From assembly GCA_937873655.1 (NCBI GenBank), contig CALMYQ010000220.1, positions 1 to 43,941 of the forward strand: a stretch of DNA of 43,941 bases, given 5' to 3'. The notes beneath the pieces were generated by a model that was not told the origin of the DNA, ran no database searches, and worked only from the letters and a program-made list of their open reading frames with translations. The DNA is from an uncultured Lewinella sp. GTDB lineage: Bacteria > Bacteroidota > Bacteroidia > Chitinophagales > Saprospiraceae. Both the position numbers and the translations under genes were made by a program. Below are positions 1-7,436 of this stretch, piece after piece (positions within the stretch are counted from its first letter, which is position 1; each line of letters starts with the position of its first letter).

Positions 1-169
1 TGGGGCAATGCCAAAAAAGGGACAAAGACCAGAAGCAACAATCAGAAAATCAATACCTTATCAATCAGAAGATCAAAAGCAACGCCATACGGACGCCCGT
101 CAACTACCCAAAACGCACTTGACGAAGACGGCGCGGGCGGCCGGACAGCAGTGCCGAATATTCGCAGGC

Positions 170-186
170 TTGGTCCAGTGGACCAA
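170..186. repeat. Palindrome TTGGTCC-AGT-GGACCAA
   Basis: Seven-base perfect arms surround a three-base centre. A near-identical palindrome (TTGGTCC-ACC-GGACCAA) lies at the other end of the window near 43887-43903 in opposite overall orientation, with matching flanking bases such as GCCTTTGGTCC. It is therefore probably a dispersed repeat of this genome. Confidence 0.7.
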
Positions 187-223
187 AGGCGCTGCCAGAG
201 TTTGCTGTCCTAGCGTTTTTTTG

Positions 224-256
224 GTTCCTTTTTTGGGGCAATGCCAAAAAAGGGAC
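224..256 (-). terminator. Hairpin downstream of the minus-strand GH78 gene
   Basis: CCTTTTTTGG (227-236) and CCAAAAAAGG (244-253) form a perfect 10-bp stem that extends to 13 bp (224-236 with 244-256) with one G-U pair and a 7-base loop. It sits 64 bases beyond the GH78 stop codon, as expected for a transcription terminator or mRNA-end structure. The right arm of a second copy is present at 11-20. Termination is inferred from position and structure. Confidence 0.5.
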
Positions 257-319
257 AAAGACCAGAAGCAACAATCAGAAAATCAAAACCGCATCAATCA
301 GAAGATCAAAAGCAACGCC

Positions 320-3300
320 TTACGGACGCCCGGCAATTACCAAAAACTCATACCCCCCCGATCCCAGCTCAAAAACAAGCCGGTCGCCTTCCTGGGAGAT
401 GAACTTCACGCCCTTTGCTTTCCTGATCTTTTTCCCGCTTTCCCGTACCTGTTTCAGCGATCCGGCGGGCAGGTAGAGGCGGGCGGAGGTATTGGGCGGT
501 ACGGTGGCCTTGTACATCAGTTTTCCGCCTTCCAAGCGCCACTCGCTGGCAATCCGGCCGTACATGGAATCGTAGTACCCCTTAGCCCAGGTCATCCGGC
601 CGGTGGGATCAGGTGTCGGCTTCAGCACAAAGCGCTTGAAGGCCGGATGTTCGGGATCCCGCTGGATGCCCAGGGAGTAGTTGTACATCCAGGAGGCGAC
701 GGCCCCGAAGGCGTAGTGGTTGAAGGAGTTCATCCGGTTGTTGCCGCCGAACCCGTTTTCAATGGTGTAGGAATTGAGCCGTTCCCAGATGGTGGTGGCG
801 CCGTTGACGACCGGGTACAGCCACGAGGGATAGGACTCCTGCTGGAGCAACCGGTAGGCCAGGTCGTCCCTGCCGTTTTCGGATAAGGCCTCTCCGATAT
901 AAGCCGTACCGATGAACCCGGTCATGAGCGAATAGGCGGGACGCAACACCCCTTCGTCGTCGGTATTTTGCCGGGTAACGGTCTCCGCCAAGTGCTCGAC
1001 GGCGCCCGCGCGGGAAGCCTCGTCAAACACGCCAAAGGCCAGCGGGATGGCATAGGAAGCCTGCGTATCAATGGGCTTTCCCTTTATGGACGGATCAATG
1101 GCGGTAGGCCGGAGAAAACCCGTGCTCAAAGCAGAACTGATGGTCTTATGGTTATCCTGGTCCACAAAGACCTCATTAAAAAACCGCTTGCGGTCCGCGT
1201 AACGCTTCCGGAAAAAATCGGCGTCTTCCTGTTTGCCGAGGATGGCGGCCACCTTCATCATGATGTCCAGGTCGTACAAATGGTAGGCCGTCCAGATCTG
1301 GGTGTCGTTGTTTTTGTTGTTTTCCGGGCTCAGCCAGTCGCCCAGCGGGCCTTCATTCATCAGGCCGGTGGTTCTGTCGATCCTGGTGTCCAGAAATGCC
1401 AGGTATTCCTTCATAGCCGGGTAATGCTCCCGGAGCAGGCTCAGGTCTCCATACTGCTGATAAGCCTCCCAGGCCACCGTAATGCCGGCGCTGCCCCACA
1501 GGATGCCGCCGAATCCCCCGCCAACCGGGGCCACATCTGTAAATTTCCCGTCGGCGCCCTGCATATCCCGCATCGCCAGCAGGTGGCGCTTGAAAAACCC
1601 GTTGACATTGGCCAGGTAGGTGGAGGCCCGGGAGAAAACGCTGATGTCGCCGCTCCAGCCCATGCGTTCGTTCCGGGCTGGGGTATCGGTGGGGATGGAC
1701 AGGAAATTGCTGCGCATGGACCAGCTGATGTTCTGCCAGAGTTTGGTGACCAGCGGATTGGAGGTCTCGTATTGCGAAGCCAGTTCGTAAACGGAACTGA
1801 GCACCTGGCCTTTTACATCCTCCGGCGACAGGGCCTGGGGAATGCCCGTGATCTCCACAAAGCGGTACCCGTGGAAGGTGAACCGGGGTTGAATAACCTC
1901 ATCGCCTCCTTTGAGAACGTACAGGTCCTGGGTCAGGGCCGCCCGAATGTTCTCGATCATGATCATGCCTGCGTTCTCCTTGTATTCGGGAAGGTCGGGG
2001 TAAAGGACTTCCGCATAGCGCAGGGTGACGGTATCGCCCCGGTTGCCGCCCCTGATGGTGAGCGAGGGGAAACCGACCATGTTCTGCCCCATATCGTAAA
2101 CGAAGACGCCTGGGCGCACCTCTTCCACACTCCGTGCCGTCATTGTTTTGACGATCCGGACATTTTCACCGATCTGCCCCACCAGCTGCTGATGATCGTA
2201 GTTCAGTTGGATGTCCCGGCCGAGAAAATCCTTGAAGCTGCCCGTAACGGCGGTTCCTTCCAGCGGGATGCGGACGGCCGTTTTCCAACGCCGGTCGTCA
2301 AAAGACGAGGTCGACCAACCGGAAACAGCGGCCTCTTTGGTGGCGTCATAGACTTCTCCCTGGAAAAAGCTCCCGTACCGGATAGGGCCGTCGGCGTAAT
2401 ATTTCCAGTCCTGATCATTGGAAACAATGACCTTTTCGGTGCCGTCGGCGTAGGTAATGACCAGTTTGGCCAACAGCGATTGCCGGTCGCCGAAATAGTT
2501 CCAGTTCTCGCCCCGGTAGGTGATGTTCCCGCTCCACCAGCCTTCGCTCAGCCAGGCGCCCAGGGCATTGGCGGCGCCCCGGTTCATCAGTTCCGTAACG
2601 TCGTAGGTCTGGTACATCTGGGTCTTGTTGTACTGCGTCAATCCGGGATTGAAATAATCCTTTCCGACCCGGCGGCCGTTGATGTGCATTTCGTATATGC
2701 CCCGGGCGGTCACATACAACCTGGCTTTTTCAATGGCCTTGTCCGCTGTTTCGAATTCTGTGCGGAGCATGGGCGCCGCATTTCTGCCGGGGTCGGCCAC
2801 CGCAAAAACGCCGTCGCGGGCGCCGCTGACCACAAAAGCGCCGTCCGAAACGGCGAGTTTCCCATGTTGCTGATCGATGAACGGGCGAAAGATGCCGTTG
2901 TAAGCATCACCCGAAGACAGGGATTCGGAAAAGATCACATTGGAAGGCCGGCGGTAATGCCTGACGCGGATATCCGAAAACCGGGCGGTCTGGCCTTGAT
3001 CCGCCATAAACCCGATATCGGCCAGCATGGGAAAAGAGAGGTAATCGCCGCCGGGACCGTCGCCATAGGGATTGAGCATCAGGCCCGACAGGACAAAGGG
3101 CGAATCCTGTGCTCCGCTCCGGGTGATCTTATTGGCTTCTTCGCTCCCGTCCATATAAATGTTGAAGACCCCGAAATTGCATTCCACATAAAATTGGTGG
3201 CGGTCGTATTTGTTGCCGTCATTGACCAGGGAGGCGGGAATATCATAGCTTTTAAAGGGCTGATCAGCACGGTCGCCGGGCGCGTACCCGACCCGGTAGA

Positions 3301-4012
3301 TGTTGAGGCGGGCCTTTCCGTCCTTTCCGGCGCCGAGACCGGAGATATCGAGCTCAAGGGCCATATACCCCTGGTCTTTCTTGTTTTGCATGCCCAGCAG
3401 GTTCCGGTTTTTATCCAGCAGCCGGCGGTCGTTGGCGCCGAGGACAAACGCGGCACGGGTGCTGCCGGATACCTGATCGAGCGCCAGGCCGTACTGCAAT
3501 CTGAACATCGGCAAATACTGCGCGCATAGCGGCAGGTCCTCCTGGGTGGTCCCTATCCATTGCGCCCCGCCCCAGGCGGCAGCATTGGGGTTGGGGTCCA
3601 TTAACCCGGTCTCAAACCAGGAAGAAGCGGTGTATGGCTGCCCCTCCCGGTCCCATACCGTCAGGTTCCAGGCGTACCTCATCCCGGGGTTCAGGGGTTT
3701 TCCCTGGTAGGCGATGCCCAGCGCGAGGCCGGAACCGATCTTGCCGGAATCCCAGACCCGGTTATCCTGTTCATCCGACACGACAATCCGGTAAGCCTCC
3801 TGAACCAGGCCTCTCCGGCCGTCGGCAGCCGTCATTTTCCAGCTGAAATGCGGTTTATCCACGTCGATACCGATCGGTTCCCGGAGGTATTCCACCCGCA
3901 GATCCCCGATATCCGGGCCGGAAAATCCCCGGGCAGGGCCGGAAAGCATCAGCAAAGTCAGGATTGGCAGGATTAGGACCTGAAGTTGAGGTCCTTTGGT
4001 CGGATTAGACAT
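320..4012 (-). CDS. Secreted alpha-L-rhamnosidase, GH78, with an inserted domain
   Basis: An exported enzyme expected to release terminal alpha-L-rhamnose from pectic glycans. The ATG at 4012 is preferred over the in-frame TTG at 4027 because it begins directly at a signal peptide (MSNPTKG, then a Leu/Ile-rich core ending near ARG). The length is 1230 residues. The N-terminal part (about 35-155) carries the beta-sandwich seen in Bacteroidota rhamnosidases, including VEYLREPIGIDVDKPHFSW. Residues about 160-400 are an extra insertion that reads like a concanavalin/LamG-type fold. The rest is the usual beta domains and (alpha/alpha)6 barrel. The motif DTPARNERMGWSGD holds the likely general acid Glu782, and TTIWERLNS holds the likely general base Glu1077. 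The gene is transcribed away from the LacI regulator across a shared control region. Family assignment is firm; the exact linkage cut is not visible. Confidence 0.93.
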   Translation of the reverse strand: MSNPTKGPQLQVLILPILTLLMLSGPARGFSGPDIGDLRVEYLREPIGIDVDKPHFSWKMTAADGRRGLVQEAYRIVVSDEQDNRVWDSGKIGSGLALGIAYQGKPLNPGMRYAWNLTVWDREGQPYTASSWFETGLMDPNPNAAAWGGAQWIGTTQEDLPLCAQYLPMFRLQYGLALDQVSGSTRAAFVLGANDRRLLDKNRNLLGMQNKKDQGYMALELDISGLGAGKDGKARLNIYRVGYAPGDRADQPFKSYDIPASLVNDGNKYDRHQFYVECNFGVFNIYMDGSEEANKITRSGAQDSPFVLSGLMLNPYGDGPGGDYLSFPMLADIGFMADQGQTARFSDIRVRHYRRPSNVIFSESLSSGDAYNGIFRPFIDQQHGKLAVSDGAFVVSGARDGVFAVADPGRNAAPMLRTEFETADKAIEKARLYVTARGIYEMHINGRRVGKDYFNPGLTQYNKTQMYQTYDVTELMNRGAANALGAWLSEGWWSGNITYRGENWNYFGDRQSLLAKLVITYADGTEKVIVSNDQDWKYYADGPIRYGSFFQGEVYDATKEAAVSGWSTSSFDDRRWKTAVRIPLEGTAVTGSFKDFLGRDIQLNYDHQQLVGQIGENVRIVKTMTARSVEEVRPGVFVYDMGQNMVGFPSLTIRGGNRGDTVTLRYAEVLYPDLPEYKENAGMIMIENIRAALTQDLYVLKGGDEVIQPRFTFHGYRFVEITGIPQALSPEDVKGQVLSSVYELASQYETSNPLVTKLWQNISWSMRSNFLSIPTDTPARNERMGWSGDISVFSRASTYLANVNGFFKRHLLAMRDMQGADGKFTDVAPVGGGFGGILWGSAGITVAWEAYQQYGDLSLLREHYPAMKEYLAFLDTRIDRTTGLMNEGPLGDWLSPENNKNNDTQIWTAYHLYDLDIMMKVAAILGKQEDADFFRKRYADRKRFFNEVFVDQDNHKTISSALSTGFLRPTAIDPSIKGKPIDTQASYAIPLAFGVFDEASRAGAVEHLAETVTRQNTDDEGVLRPAYSLMTGFIGTAYIGEALSENGRDDLAYRLLQQESYPSWLYPVVNGATTIWERLNSYTIENGFGGNNRMNSFNHYAFGAVASWMYNYSLGIQRDPEHPAFKRFVLKPTPDPTGRMTWAKGYYDSMYGRIASEWRLEGGKLMYKATVPPNTSARLYLPAGSLKQVRESGKKIRKAKGVKFISQEGDRLVFELGSGGYEFLVIAGRP

Positions 4013-4096
4013 GATCGGCGATAACAATTTTATAGGTTAAACTGGAAAGAATTGCACAGGCAGCACTACCGGTCAAATAAGCCCAAAAACCAGGAT

Positions 4097-4134
4097 GGCC
4101 GAAAGCAAAATTCAGCGCTTTCGGCCCAAAGGTA
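4097..4134 (-). promoter_or_regulatory. Candidate -7 box and adjacent 10-bp inverted repeat for the GH78 gene
   Basis: On the minus strand TACCTTTG (4134-4127) matches the Bacteroidota -7 consensus TAnnTTTG exactly. No TTTG is found at the usual -33 distance. Immediately downstream lies a perfect inverted repeat, GGCCGAAAGC (4097-4106) and GCTTTCGGCC (4117-4126), with a 10-base loop. If the promoter is real, the start site falls inside this element, so it could be an operator or a hairpin at the 5' end of the leader. The remaining 4013-4376 interval is AT-rich towards the regulator and holds two LacI-type operators. Confidence 0.4.
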
Positions 4135-4280
4135 AGATAAAATGCAAAACCCGGATGGTTCTTCTGATTTCGGCGCCGACCGGGAACGAATATTCTATCC
4201 GGGCTGAACCGACGCCCACAAAATTTTCCCTTAAAAATTTCCGGATTTTCCATCGGGTAATGAAAATTTTTCTACTTTTA

Positions 4281-4294
4281 TGATAACGTTTGCA
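4281..4294. promoter_or_regulatory. LacI-type operator 1
   Basis: TGATAACGTTTGCA fits the palindromic LacI-family pattern TGnAAACGTTTnCA with one deviation. It is the core of a 26-base element (4280-4305) that recurs at 4347-4372 with four mismatches. It lies 83 bases upstream of the regulator start and in the shared region with the divergent GH78 gene. Binding by the adjacent LacI protein is inferred. Confidence 0.6.
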
Positions 4295-4347
4295 TAAATT
4301 AACACATTTACAAGTTGTAATTAATTTAAAATCAATTATTTAAATCA

Positions 4348-4361
4348 TGTAAACGTTTTCA
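4348..4361. promoter_or_regulatory. LacI-type operator 2
   Basis: TGTAAACGTTTTCA fits TGnAAACGTTTnCA exactly. It is the second copy of the 26-base element and is centred 67 bases from operator 1, a spacing compatible with a loop. It ends 15 bases before the ATG of the LacI-family gene, which predicts autoregulation. I did not see this motif in other intergenic regions of the window. Confidence 0.65.
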
Positions 4362-4376
4362 TAAATTTACACTTCT

Positions 4377-5408
4377 ATGGCAAGCCTGAAAGATGTAGCA
4401 GAAAAAGCCGAAGTTTCCATAGCCACCGTTTCGCGTGTCATAAACGGGAACAGCCATGTCCAAATGGACACCCGGCACAAGGTGCAAAAGGCCATCAAGG
4501 AGCTGAATTACCGGCCGAGCAGGGTGGCGCAGCGGCTCCGTTCCAAGGGCAAGGAGAGCAAGCTGATCGGGCTGGTTTTGCCGGATATCGAGAACCCGTT
4601 CTATGTCGACATGATCCGAGGCATTGAGGCCACCGCCTACAATCAGGGTTATTCCGTGATCATCGGCAATTTTTCCCAGAACAAATCCCGCTCCGAAATG
4701 TATATCGACATCCTGAAATCGGAAGGGGTCAACGGGTTTATCGTAGCTCCGGTGAACAACGAGGACCCCAAGGTCAGGGAGCTGATCAAATCGGGCTACC
4801 AGGTGACGTGTGTGGACCGGGACATGGAAGGCGTCGAGGTCGATTCCGTAAAAATAAATAACGAGGAAGCTGCTTACGGCGCCATAAAACACCTGATCAA
4901 CCTGGGGCATAAGCGCATCGGCCATGTCGGTGGGCAATGGGACATCCCCACCACCAAATCCAGGCTGGCCGGCTACAAACGGGCCTTGCTGGAAAGCGGG
5001 CTGCCGATCGAGGAAGAGCTGATCATCACCCGGTCTTCCGATTTTCAGAACGGCGTTGAAGCCACGACCGCCCTTCTGGACCTAAACCGCCCGCCCACCG
5101 CCGTATTTACCGGCAATAACCTGCTGACCCTGGGCGCTCTGCGGGCCATCCACGCCAGAGAACTGAAGATCCCGTCCGATATCGCCATTGTCGGATTTGA
5201 CGACATGTATTGGTCGGAGTTGCTCAACCCGCCGCTCACCGCCGTTCATCAGGACGGCTTTGAGATCGGAAGGAGAGCCACCGAGCTGTTGCTGAGCCGG
5301 CTGGTAGAGCCCAATCGCCCTTGCATCAAGGTGATCCTGGACGCCAAACTGAGAATCCGGAAATCGTGCGGCGCCGCACAGAACGGCCGTTTATCAACCG
5401 ATTTATAG
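4377..5408 (+). CDS. LacI-family transcriptional regulator
   Basis: A cytoplasmic DNA-binding repressor or activator that responds to a small ligand, here probably a sugar or sugar acid from pectin. The 343 residues show the typical N-terminal helix-turn-helix (LKDVAEKAEVSIATVSRVIN, residues 4-23), the hinge helix region (PSRVAQRLRS), and a periplasmic-binding-protein-like ligand domain starting near residue 63 (LIGLVLPDIENPFY) and running to the end (SDIAIVGFDDMYWSELL in the second lobe). It starts at an ATG just after operator 2 and lies nine bases before the DapA-family gene, so it heads the catabolic operon. Position suggests control of itself, the downstream genes and the divergent GH78 gene. 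Confidence 0.95.
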   Translation: MASLKDVAEKAEVSIATVSRVINGNSHVQMDTRHKVQKAIKELNYRPSRVAQRLRSKGKESKLIGLVLPDIENPFYVDMIRGIEATAYNQGYSVIIGNFSQNKSRSEMYIDILKSEGVNGFIVAPVNNEDPKVRELIKSGYQVTCVDRDMEGVEVDSVKINNEEAAYGAIKHLINLGHKRIGHVGGQWDIPTTKSRLAGYKRALLESGLPIEEELIITRSSDFQNGVEATTALLDLNRPPTAVFTGNNLLTLGALRAIHARELKIPSDIAIVGFDDMYWSELLNPPLTAVHQDGFEIGRRATELLLSRLVEPNRPCIKVILDAKLRIRKSCGAAQNGRLSTDL

Positions 5409-5417
5409 ACCATTGCC

Positions 5418-6377
5418 ATGACATCCTTATCAAAATATAAAGGCGTTATCGTCCCGTTGGTTACCCCGCTGACGAAAGAAGGACGCCTGGATGAAGCAGC
5501 CCTGATCAAGATCCTGGCCAATGTCATTGAAGGCGGCGCCGCTCCTTTTGCACTCGGCACCACCGGCGAGGCCATGTCCTTTTCGCTGGAGGAACGTAAG
5601 GCCCTCATGCGCCTGGTCAAAAAACACGCGGGCGATGCGGTGACCTATACAGGCATCACCTGCAACAGTTTTTCGGACACCCTCCGCCTGGCCGGTTACG
5701 CCGCCGAGTTGGGGTATGACGCCATTGTACCGCACCTGCCGACCTGCTACCCGCTGACCGAGCGACTGATGATCCGATACTACCTGCAGCTGGCCGAAGC
5801 CGCTGAGACGCCCGTTTTCCTGTACAATATCCCGGTCACCACCGGCATGTCCATTCCGCTTTCCGCCATCGAAGTATTGAGCCGGCACCCCGGAATAATC
5901 GGGCTCAAGGATTCGGAGTCGGGGGAAGAGCGATTGCAGCAAAACCTCTCGCGCTGGAAGGACAGGCCGGATTTTCGCTTTTTTCTGGGCAGCGCGGCCT
6001 ACGGCGCCAAGGGAATGCTGTACGGCGCGCATGGCGTGGTCCCCAGCATGGGTAACCTCATCCCGGCCCATTACCGGGCGGTGGTCGACTACGGGCTGGC
6101 CGGAAACGCCGAAATGGCCCTCTACTACCAGGGGATCTGCGATGCCGTATCCGATTGCTGCCAGGCCGGCCGAACGGTTGCGGAAGCCATTCCGGCCCTG
6201 AAATACATGCTGCACCTGGCGGGATATTGCGATGCGGAAGCAGCCGTACCGATGCAGCAACCGGATCCGGCAAATAAAAAGGCCATTTACCTGGCCTTTG
6301 AGCCGCTGATCGAAAAGTACCAGTTACAGATCAGCCTGAATGCGGCTGAGGGCGTCCCGGCGGGTATAAAGGATTGA
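5418..6377 (+). CDS. DapA/NanA-superfamily lyase (2-keto-3-deoxy acid aldolase or dehydratase)
   Basis: A cytoplasmic Schiff-base class I enzyme of the dihydrodipicolinate synthase/N-acetylneuraminate lyase superfamily, 319 residues, close to the family norm. It has the pyruvate carboxylate-binding motif GTTGE (47-51), catalytic Tyr136 (FLYNIP) and Schiff-base Lys164 (IGLKDSES), spaced 28 residues apart as in the family. It is unlikely to be lysine biosynthetic DapA because it is embedded between a LacI regulator and a sugar-acid kinase pathway in a pectin locus. Members act on 2-keto-3-deoxy sugar acids, giving pyruvate and an aldehyde, or dehydrate them. Inferred substrates here are RG-II-derived Dha or Kdo, or a 2-keto-3-deoxy rhamnonate or gluconate. 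The family call is certain; the substrate is open. Confidence 0.9.
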   Translation: MTSLSKYKGVIVPLVTPLTKEGRLDEAALIKILANVIEGGAAPFALGTTGEAMSFSLEERKALMRLVKKHAGDAVTYTGITCNSFSDTLRLAGYAAELGYDAIVPHLPTCYPLTERLMIRYYLQLAEAAETPVFLYNIPVTTGMSIPLSAIEVLSRHPGIIGLKDSESGEERLQQNLSRWKDRPDFRFFLGSAAYGAKGMLYGAHGVVPSMGNLIPAHYRAVVDYGLAGNAEMALYYQGICDAVSDCCQAGRTVAEAIPALKYMLHLAGYCDAEAAVPMQQPDPANKKAIYLAFEPLIEKYQLQISLNAAEGVPAGIKD

Positions 6378-6398
6378 AACCAGAACCATTATTCAACC

Positions 6399-7436
6399 AT
6401 GGAAAAACCTGTTATCGGCATATCAATGGGAGACCCCGCGGGCATCGGCCCCGAAATCATCCTGAAGGCCTGCAGCGCCCCGGAGATCAGGGAGATCTGC
6501 AACCCGGTGGTGGTCGGGGAACAATGGGTGCTGGAAGAAGCCAACCGATCAGTCGGCGCGGAACTGACCCTACGGCCCATCACCCGGATCGCGGAAGCCC
6601 GGTTTGAGCCCGGTATCCTGAATGTGCTGAACCTGGGCGTATTGGAAAAAGCGCCCCTCGAATACGGAAAAGTAAAGGCCGCCTACGGCCACGCGGCTTT
6701 TGAGGCCATTAAAAAAAATATCCAACTGGCCATGGCCGGTGAAATTGACGCTACCGTTACAGCCCCCATCCACAAGGAGGCCCTGAACCTGGCGGGACAC
6801 CAATTCGCCGGTCACACGGAAATATACGCCCAATTCACCGGCTCCGGCAAATACGCCATGATGCTGGCGGAGGAGAATTTCCGGATCGTTCATGTATCCA
6901 CGCATGTATCGCTGCGGCAGGCCTGCGACCTGGTGAAGAAGGAAAGAATCCTAGAAGCCATAGAGCTGGCGCACCACGCCTGCCGGCAACTGGGCATCGG
7001 GTCGCCCAGGATTGGCGTTGCCGGTTTGAACCCCCACGCCAGTGACGGCGGATTGTTCGGTTATGAAGAAGCGCAGGAGATCATACCGGCTGTAGAAGAA
7101 GCGACAAGCAAAGGTTACCTGGCCGAGGGGCCCCTGCCCCCCGATACGCTTTATCCCAAAGCTGCCGGCGGTTATTACGACTGCTGCGTGGCTATGTACC
7201 ACGACCAGGGCCATATCCCGTTCAAAGTGCTGGGATTTTCGTGGGATAACCAGGCCGGCAAAATGAAAAAAGTAAAAGGGGTGAACATCACCCTGGGACT
7301 GCCCATCATCCGGGTTTCCGTAGACCACGGGACCGCCATGGAAATCGCGGGCCGGAACATGGCCAGCCCGGAAGCCATGAAACTCTCGCTGAATTATGCC
7401 GTGCGATTCTGTCAACAACGAAAAACGGTTGCATAA
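6399..7436 (+). CDS. pdxA2: PdxA2-type 4-phospho sugar-acid dehydrogenase (D-threonate/D-erythronate 4-phosphate type)
   Basis: A cytoplasmic NAD-dependent, metal-dependent dehydrogenase of the PdxA family, 345 residues. Motifs visible are the N-terminal ISMGDPAGIGPEI, a substrate-binding HKEALNLAGHQFAGHTE segment, NPHASDGGLFG and the signature YHDQGHIPFK, whose His residues are expected metal ligands. Family knowledge: PdxA2 proteins encoded next to DUF1537 kinases oxidatively decarboxylate D-threonate 4-phosphate or D-erythronate 4-phosphate to dihydroxyacetone phosphate, whereas true PdxA acts in vitamin B6 synthesis. The stop codon overlaps the start of the DUF1537 gene (TAATG), so the two are co-translated partners, which supports the PdxA2 role. 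There is a 21-base gap to the DapA-family gene upstream. Confidence 0.9.
   Translation: MEKPVIGISMGDPAGIGPEIILKACSAPEIREICNPVVVGEQWVLEEANRSVGAELTLRPITRIAEARFEPGILNVLNLGVLEKAPLEYGKVKAAYGHAAFEAIKKNIQLAMAGEIDATVTAPIHKEALNLAGHQFAGHTEIYAQFTGSGKYAMMLAEENFRIVHVSTHVSLRQACDLVKKERILEAIELAHHACRQLGIGSPRIGVAGLNPHASDGGLFGYEEAQEIIPAVEEATSKGYLAEGPLPPDTLYPKAAGGYYDCCVAMYHDQGHIPFKVLGFSWDNQAGKMKKVKGVNITLGLPIIRVSVDHGTAMEIAGRNMASPEAMKLSLNYAVRFCQQRKTVA

Larger units (their letters stand above)
1..345. repeat. Direct repeat pair (1-112 and 234-345), second copy covers the 3' end of a GH78 gene
   Basis: The first 112 bases recur 233 bases downstream at 234-345. The first 53 bases are identical and about eight mismatches are spread over the rest. 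The second copy contains the last codons and the stop (320-322) of the minus-strand GH78 gene. In the first copy the same place reads as a tyrosine codon instead of a stop. The first copy may begin before the window. Apart from these repeats and the palindromes listed separately, 1-319 shows no credible gene: the ORF that spans it on the plus strand continues antisense through the GH78 gene. Confidence 0.9.

Noticed and set aside
8..886. Plus-strand 292-codon open frame at the left edge
   Set aside because: It crosses the direct repeat and then runs antisense through the GH78 gene; composition (Gly, Pro, Val, Gln-rich) is typical of a shadow frame.
968..3529. 853-codon open frame opposite the GH78 gene
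   Set aside because: Antisense shadow of a high-GC gene whose minus-strand frame has clear GH78 catalytic motifs and a signal peptide.
5418..6377. Lysine-biosynthesis dapA
   Set aside because: Active-site motifs are shared by the whole superfamily; the operon context of sugar-acid kinase, PdxA2 and symporter argues for a catabolic keto-acid enzyme.
6399..7436. Vitamin B6 biosynthesis pdxA
   Set aside because: Overlap with a DUF1537 kinase gene is characteristic of the PdxA2 catabolic branch, and no other B6 gene is present.
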